From Solimonas marina (GTDB lineage: Bacteria > Pseudomonadota > Gammaproteobacteria > Nevskiales > Nevskiaceae): a stretch of 64,000 bases of DNA. The notes under the pieces are model-generated. The model searched no databases and was not told the origin of the DNA. It saw nothing but the letters and a program-made list of their open reading frames with translations. Shown here piece after piece: positions 59,987 to 64,000 of this stretch (within the stretch, counting starts at the first letter, position 1; every line of letters starts with the position of its first letter). Made by a program: the position numbers and the translations under genes. The stretch covers positions 496,001 to 560,000 of the forward strand of contig NZ_JAAVXB010000001.1 in NCBI RefSeq assembly GCF_012241385.1, read 5' to 3'.

Positions 59987-60312
59987 AGTCGCTCCAGGCT
60001 CTGGCGCCGTTGTGCCGCCGTCAGTTGGGCTATCCCTGGCTTGGCCAGGACCACCAGATCGACGGCCGGAAGACTCCGGTGTTTCAGGCGGAAGATTTCG
60101 CGTATCTGTCGCTTGAGCCGATTGCGATCGACCGACAGCGGCAGAGCCTTCTTCGAAATCGCCAGGCCTAGACGCGCGTGGGCGAGCGTATTGGCGGCAC
60201 CGACTGCCGTCAAACCCCGCTCGTGTATCCGCACCCCACGCCCGAAGACGGCCTTGAACTCCGCCGGCTTGAGCAAGCGGGCGCGCCGTGGAAAGCGCGC
60301 CGCTTCGTCCAT
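59908..60312 (-). CDS. rnpA: Ribonuclease P protein component
   Basis: A 134-residue basic protein that supports RNase P RNA in 5' tRNA processing. [16 protein letters not shown] is the RNR signature helix. Start ATG at 60312 gives [14 protein letters not shown]; the longer frame is non-coding. The 3' end holds the yidD start. Confidence 0.95.
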   Translation of the reverse strand: MDEAARFPRRARLLKPAEFKAVFGRGVRIHERGLTAVGAANTLAHARLGLAISKKALPLSVDRNRLKRQIREIFRLKHRSLPAVDLVVLAKPGIAQLTAAQRRQSLERLWTRIAALSVPASSAAPSSSSAATRS

Positions 60313-60325
60313 CGTGGTGCCGGCT

Positions 60326-60463
60326 TTACGGGCAGAGACGCTTGCGGCCCTTGGCACGGCGACGCGCGATAACGGCGCGGCCACCCTTGGTCGCCATACG
60401 GGCACGGAAGCCATGCGTGCGCTTACGACGCAGGACCTTCGGCTGATACGTGCGCTTGGACAT
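60326..60463 (-). CDS. rpmH: 50S ribosomal protein L34
   Basis: A 45-residue basic protein, too short for most ORF lists, found by reading the minus strand: starts [20 protein letters not shown], followed by [20 protein letters not shown] and ending KRLCP. It is the first gene of the minus-strand operon rpmH-rnpA-yidD-yidC-mnmE. The ending CP differs from the usual LSK or TV-type ends. Confidence 0.96.
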   Translation of the reverse strand: MSKRTYQPKVLRRKRTHGFRARMATKGGRAVIARRRAKGRKRLCP

Positions 60464-60553
60464 GAGTCACCTGAACAGATTGATCGAACACAAAAAGGGC
60501 GCGGAGTGTACCGGGTGGCGAATCCGTGTTCAAGCGGCAGATATCGCATAACT

Positions 60554-60562
60554 TGTGGATAA
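60554..60562 (-). promoter_or_regulatory. DnaA box in the rpmH-dnaA intergenic region
   Basis: TGTGGATAA on the plus strand (TTATCCACA on the minus) is a perfect DnaA box 102 bases before the dnaA start, positioned for autorepression of dnaA. The rest of the 200-base region contains no further consensus box. Confidence 0.75.
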
Positions 60563-60663
60563 GCCGGGACCGAAGGCTTTAGACTCTTCGTCCAGGCACC
60601 GCCGTGTGCCCATCCGCAGCGCCGGCCGCCGACGCGGCTGCCTAGCTCATCAATCAAAGAATC

Positions 60664-62010
60664 ATGCACGAAGAGGATCTCTGGGCCCAGTGTGTCCGCT
60701 GGCTGGAGGGCGAACTGCCCGACCGCGACGTTCATACCTGGATACGCCCTCTGCAGCCGGTCATCATTCGCGACCGGCTTCATCTGCTGGCGCCCAATCG
60801 CCTGGTGCTCGACCGGGTCCGCCAGGATTTTCTGGAACTGATACAGCGCAGCTTGCGCGCCAACGGCGGCAGCGCGGTCGGTGAAGTCGAACTGAGCGTC
60901 GGCAGTGCCGATATTCGCAGCGTCGCAGCCGAACCCTCGATGCTGGGCACGCTGGATAGCGGTCCCGCCGAGGAAAGCCTGCCGGTGCCAACCGGCAAGC
61001 TGAATCCGGACTACCGCTTCGACAATTTCATCGAGGGCAAATCGAACGCCCACGCACGCGCCGCAGCACAGCACGTGGTCGAAACCCCGGGGGGACCGTA
61101 CAACCCGCTGCTGATCTACGGCAGCTCCGGCCTCGGCAAGACCCATCTGATGCACGCGGTCGGCAACGCCATCATCGGCGAGCGTCCGGCCCGTGCACGC
61201 GTTGCCTACGTCGGCGCCGAGCAGTGGATGAATCAGTTCACGTCGGCGATCCGTCACGGCCGCATGGACGAGTTCAAGAACCTGTATCGCTCGGTCGACG
61301 CGCTGCTGATCGACGACATTCATTTCTTCGCGCACAAGGAACGAACCCAGGAAGAGTTCTTCCACACCTTCAACGCGCTGATCGACGGCCGCAAGCAGAT
61401 CGTGCTGACGTCGGATCGCTATCCGAAGGACGTCGACGGCATCGACGAACGTCTGAAGTCGCGTTTCACCTGGGGCCTGGCCGTGGCCGTCGAGCCGCCG
61501 GACCTGGAGACTCGCGTCGCGATCCTGCAGTCCAAGGCCGATCAGAATCAGGTCAAGCTGCCGAAAGACGTGGCGATGTTCGTCGCCCAGCGCGTGCGCT
61601 CCAACGTCCGTGAACTGGAAGGGGCACTGCTGCGATTGTCGGCCAGCGCGCGACTGCGCGGCGAGGCGATGACCGTGGAGTTCGCACGTGCCACGCTCAA
61701 GGACATGCTCGCCGCCTACGAGCGCATGGTGACGATCGACAACATCAAGCGTACGGTCGCGAACTACTACAACATCCGTGTCACCGATCTGAATTCGCCG
61801 CGACGGACCCGATCGCTGGCCAGGCCACGCCAGGTCGCGATGGCCCTGGCCAAGGAACTGACGCAGCACAGCCTGCCGGAGATTGGCGAGGCCTTCGGCA
61901 AGGACCACACGACGGTCCTGCATGCCTGTCGCAAGGTCGCCGAGCTACGCGAGGCGGAAGTGAAATATCGCGAGGATTATGAAAACCTGCAGCGACAGCT
62001 GGGCTTTTAA
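60664..62010 (+). CDS. dnaA: Chromosomal replication initiator DnaA
   Basis: A 448-residue initiator. Domain I is residues about 1-85, the AAA+ domain III has Walker A YGSSGLGKTH near residue 153 and Walker B LLIDDIHFF, and domain IV holds the DnaA-box recognition block HSLPEIGEAFGKDHTTVLHACRK. No clear Shine-Dalgarno lies before the ATG. It leads dnaA-dnaN-recF, the standard origin arrangement. Confidence 0.97.
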   Translation: MHEEDLWAQCVRWLEGELPDRDVHTWIRPLQPVIIRDRLHLLAPNRLVLDRVRQDFLELIQRSLRANGGSAVGEVELSVGSADIRSVAAEPSMLGTLDSGPAEESLPVPTGKLNPDYRFDNFIEGKSNAHARAAAQHVVETPGGPYNPLLIYGSSGLGKTHLMHAVGNAIIGERPARARVAYVGAEQWMNQFTSAIRHGRMDEFKNLYRSVDALLIDDIHFFAHKERTQEEFFHTFNALIDGRKQIVLTSDRYPKDVDGIDERLKSRFTWGLAVAVEPPDLETRVAILQSKADQNQVKLPKDVAMFVAQRVRSNVRELEGALLRLSASARLRGEAMTVEFARATLKDMLAAYERMVTIDNIKRTVANYYNIRVTDLNSPRRTRSLARPRQVAMALAKELTQHSLPEIGEAFGKDHTTVLHACRKVAELREAEVKYREDYENLQRQLGF

Positions 62011-62248
62011 GAAGTTGTGCGCTGAAGTGGGGTGAGCGTCTGGACAGCGCGCCGAACAAGCTGTGGATAGAATTGATGCAAGGCTTATCCACAACTCGTT
62101 CGAGCGGCCTTACAGGGGTTTACGGTAGCGTTTTTTGATTTCAAGTTTTTGATTTTTAATATTTTTTTTGGATTATCAACACGCATGGGACAGGCCTGTT
62201 ATTGCTGGTCTGAAGTTCTTACGAAAAGACGAAAACAATCGGTCGACT
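62011..62248. other. Probable oriC (dnaA-dnaN intergenic region)
   Basis: A 238-base non-coding gap with one perfect box TTATCCACA (62085-62093), CTATCCACA on the minus strand (62070-62062) and TTATCAACA (62173-62181), plus an AT-rich unwinding-type stretch (62128-62177) that includes two direct TTTTTGATTT copies 14 bases apart. Such structure between dnaA and dnaN is the classical position of the chromosomal origin; the rpmH-dnaA gap has one extra box. Confidence 0.8.
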
Positions 62249-63349
62249 ATGAAACTGCAAGTTGGACGTAACGAGTTGTTGTCGGCGCTGTCGGCAGTGA
62301 TCGGCGTGGTTGAGCGACGGCAGACCTTGCCGGTGCTGTCGAACTTCCTGCTCGATCTGCGCGACGACGAACTGGTCGTGACGGGGACCGATCTGGAAAT
62401 CGAGCTGGAAGCGCGAGCCCGTGTGCAGAATCTCGCGCCTGGTCGTGCGACGGTACCGGCACGCAAGCTTTTCGATATCTGCCGCGGTCTACCGGAAGGT
62501 GCCGAAATCAGTCTCGAAGTCGGCGGCGACAAAGCGCTACTGAAGTCGGGTCGTAGCCGCTATTCGTTGTCGTGCTTGAAGGCCGATGAATTTCCGGCGC
62601 TAGGCCGAGTCACGGACGGCCGCGAGTTGAGCATGGCGCAGGCCCAGCTCCGCTCGTTGATCGAACGAACGCAATTCGCGATGGCACAGCAGGACGTGCG
62701 CTATTACCTCAACGGCACCTTGCTTGAGGTGGATGCGGGCCGCGTTCGTGCTGTCGCCACCGACGGTCATCGCTTGGCGTTGAGCGAAGCGACGCTGGAG
62801 ACGGGAATCAGTGAACGGATTCAGGTCATCGTGCCGCGCAAGGCGATCCTGGAATTGCAGCGTCTGCTTGATTCGACTGATGAACCGGCAAAGGTCCGTA
62901 TCAGCGCCACGCAGATCGAGGTGGACCTCGACGTCGTCAGGCTGACGACCAAACTGATCGATGGCCGTTTCCCGGACTATGAGCGGGTGGTGCCGGAATC
63001 GGGCGACAAGAAACTGCAGGCGGATCGCGAGATGGTGAAGCGGGCGTTGGCGCGGACGGCGATTCTGTCGAACGAGAAGTTTCGTGGCGTGCGCCTGACG
63101 ATTGATGGCAGCAAACTGAGCCTGCAGACGCACAACCCGGAACACGAGGAAGCGGAAGAAGATCTGGAAGTCGGCTATGAAGGCGGCCCGATCGAAATCG
63201 GCTTCAACGTTAATTATTTGCTCGATGCACTCGGTGCCTTGAACAGCGAGCAGTTCGTGATGGAACTGAAGAATGCCGATTCGAGCGGCCTGATCCACGC
63301 GCTCGACGACGAGTCGAGCAAATACGTCGTCATGCCGATGCGACTGTGA
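62249..63349 (+). CDS. dnaN: DNA polymerase III beta sliding clamp
   Basis: A 366-residue clamp subunit (E. coli also 366) with three repeated domains; the C-terminal VMPMRL matches the peptide-binding family end. The start is the ATG at 62249; a longer frame starting at 62168 covers the AT-rich oriC and is not coding. Ten bases separate it from recF. Confidence 0.97.
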   Translation: MKLQVGRNELLSALSAVIGVVERRQTLPVLSNFLLDLRDDELVVTGTDLEIELEARARVQNLAPGRATVPARKLFDICRGLPEGAEISLEVGGDKALLKSGRSRYSLSCLKADEFPALGRVTDGRELSMAQAQLRSLIERTQFAMAQQDVRYYLNGTLLEVDAGRVRAVATDGHRLALSEATLETGISERIQVIVPRKAILELQRLLDSTDEPAKVRISATQIEVDLDVVRLTTKLIDGRFPDYERVVPESGDKKLQADREMVKRALARTAILSNEKFRGVRLTIDGSKLSLQTHNPEHEEAEEDLEVGYEGGPIEIGFNVNYLLDALGALNSEQFVMELKNADSSGLIHALDDESSKYVVMPMRL

Positions 63350-63358
63350 GTCCTGTTC

Positions 63359-64000
63359 ATGCGGATTGTTCAGCTCAAGGCTGAAAATTTCCGCCGCTTC
63401 GAACGATTGAGCCTGCCGCTGTCGAGCAGGCTCAATTTGTTTGTGGGGGAGAACGCGGCCGGCAAGACGAGCTTGCTGGAGATGCTGTACTGCCTGAATC
63501 GGGCTCGATCGTTTCGCGGCAATGTGATGTCGGAGCTGGCCGGGCCGGCGAGCCGGCAATGGACGGTCTTTGGTGCAAGTGAAGACCACGATGGTTTGCC
63601 GCATACCAGCGGCGTGCAGTGGAACGGCGATGCGCTCGATATTCGCGTCGACCGGTCGGCTGTGCGGAGCATGGAGCTGCTCCGCCTGTGCCCGACGCAG
63701 ATACTGGAACCGGGCATGCACCGTGTGGTTCTGGAAGGGCCGACGTATCGGCGTAGTTTTATCGATTGGGGAGTGTTCCACGTGGAACATTCCTTTCTGC
63801 CGACATGGCGTCGATACCGACGAGCCTTGAAGCAGCGCAATCAGCTGTTGAGGACACGGCGGTCTTCCAATGAGGTTGCAGCTTGGGAGCCTGAGCTGGC
63901 CGAAAGCGGCGAGGCGCTGCACGCGCTTCGTGTTCGGCATCTGGCTTCTATCGCGACGGCAGTCAACGAACGAATACGCAGCTTCCTCGATGAGGGTGAG
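63359..64000 (+). CDS. recF: DNA replication and repair protein RecF, partial
   Basis: The first 214 residues are present; the gene runs off the right edge. Walker A is GENAAGKTS at residues 30-38, and QILEPGMHRVVLEGPTYRRSFIDWGVFHVEH is the family block that follows. RecF loads RecA at gapped DNA. It starts ten bases after dnaN with an ATG at 63359. Confidence 0.95.
   Translation, partial: MRIVQLKAENFRRFERLSLPLSSRLNLFVGENAAGKTSLLEMLYCLNRARSFRGNVMSELAGPASRQWTVFGASEDHDGLPHTSGVQWNGDALDIRVDRSAVRSMELLRLCPTQILEPGMHRVVLEGPTYRRSFIDWGVFHVEHSFLPTWRRYRRALKQRNQLLRTRRSSNEVAAWEPELAESGEALHALRVRHLASIATAVNERIRSFLDEGE

Overview
The window is a high-GC chromosomal segment of a gammaproteobacterium (the Xanthomonadales/Nevskiales side of the class is my best guess; species is not determinable from sequence alone). 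It ends at the replication origin: the right edge has the classical order mnmE - yidC - yidD - rnpA - rpmH (minus strand) facing dnaA - dnaN - recF (plus strand), with DnaA boxes and an AT-rich stretch between dnaA and dnaN. No CRISPR array, tRNA, rRNA, prophage, transposase or plasmid gene was seen, so this is mostly core chromosome with a few accessory loci.

Layout. 0-2 kb: a DUF4105 protein running off the left edge and a DUF3015 exported protein. 2.2-7.4 kb: a four-gene operon for the dipeptide osmolyte N-acetylglutaminylglutamine amide (NAGGN): MarR regulator, asparagine-synthetase-like amidotransferase, GNAT/ATP-grasp synthetase and M42 peptidase, with a perfect TTTGACGTCAAA palindrome in its promoter. 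It converges on a sucrose-phosphorylase-like GH13 enzyme. 9-12.5 kb: YhhQ queuosine-precursor transporter coupled to an AraC regulator, a PEBP protein and an MFS exporter. 12.5-22 kb: replication and repair genes (priA, uvrD), argS-ftsN, mtfA, and a Gdt1-type manganese exporter preceded by a recognisable yybP-ykoY (Mn2+) riboswitch. 22-25.7 kb: a rearranged yjbEFH/gfc exopolysaccharide set. 25.8-44.7 kb: membrane and envelope proteins, secreted metallopeptidases (M61, M13, M1), methionine sulfoxide repair (msrB, fRMsr), MliC-type lysozyme inhibitor, DNA-alkylation and deaminated-base repair proteins (ATL, deoxyinosine glycosylase). 44.9-52.8 kb: aceE-aceF pyruvate dehydrogenase, divergent from a LysR regulator and an acetyl-CoA hydrolase/transferase. 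52.8-56.5 kb: small accessory genes including a Nudix hydrolase, a Wzi-type outer-membrane protein and an orphan Rap1a/Tai-like protein. 56.6-64 kb: the origin region.

The most notable items are the NAGGN operon with its palindromic operator and osmolyte-type neighbour, the Mn2+ riboswitch on the Gdt1 gene, a candidate small structured RNA with its own promoter and terminator between msrB and yhhN, a cluster of DnaA-box-like sites in an AT-rich patch directly upstream of priA some 49 kb from oriC, an inverted pair of CACAGATT-type repeats before aceF, and the incomplete, inverted yjb/gfc locus. Nothing here is clearly a wholly new multi-gene system; the findings are ranked accordingly.
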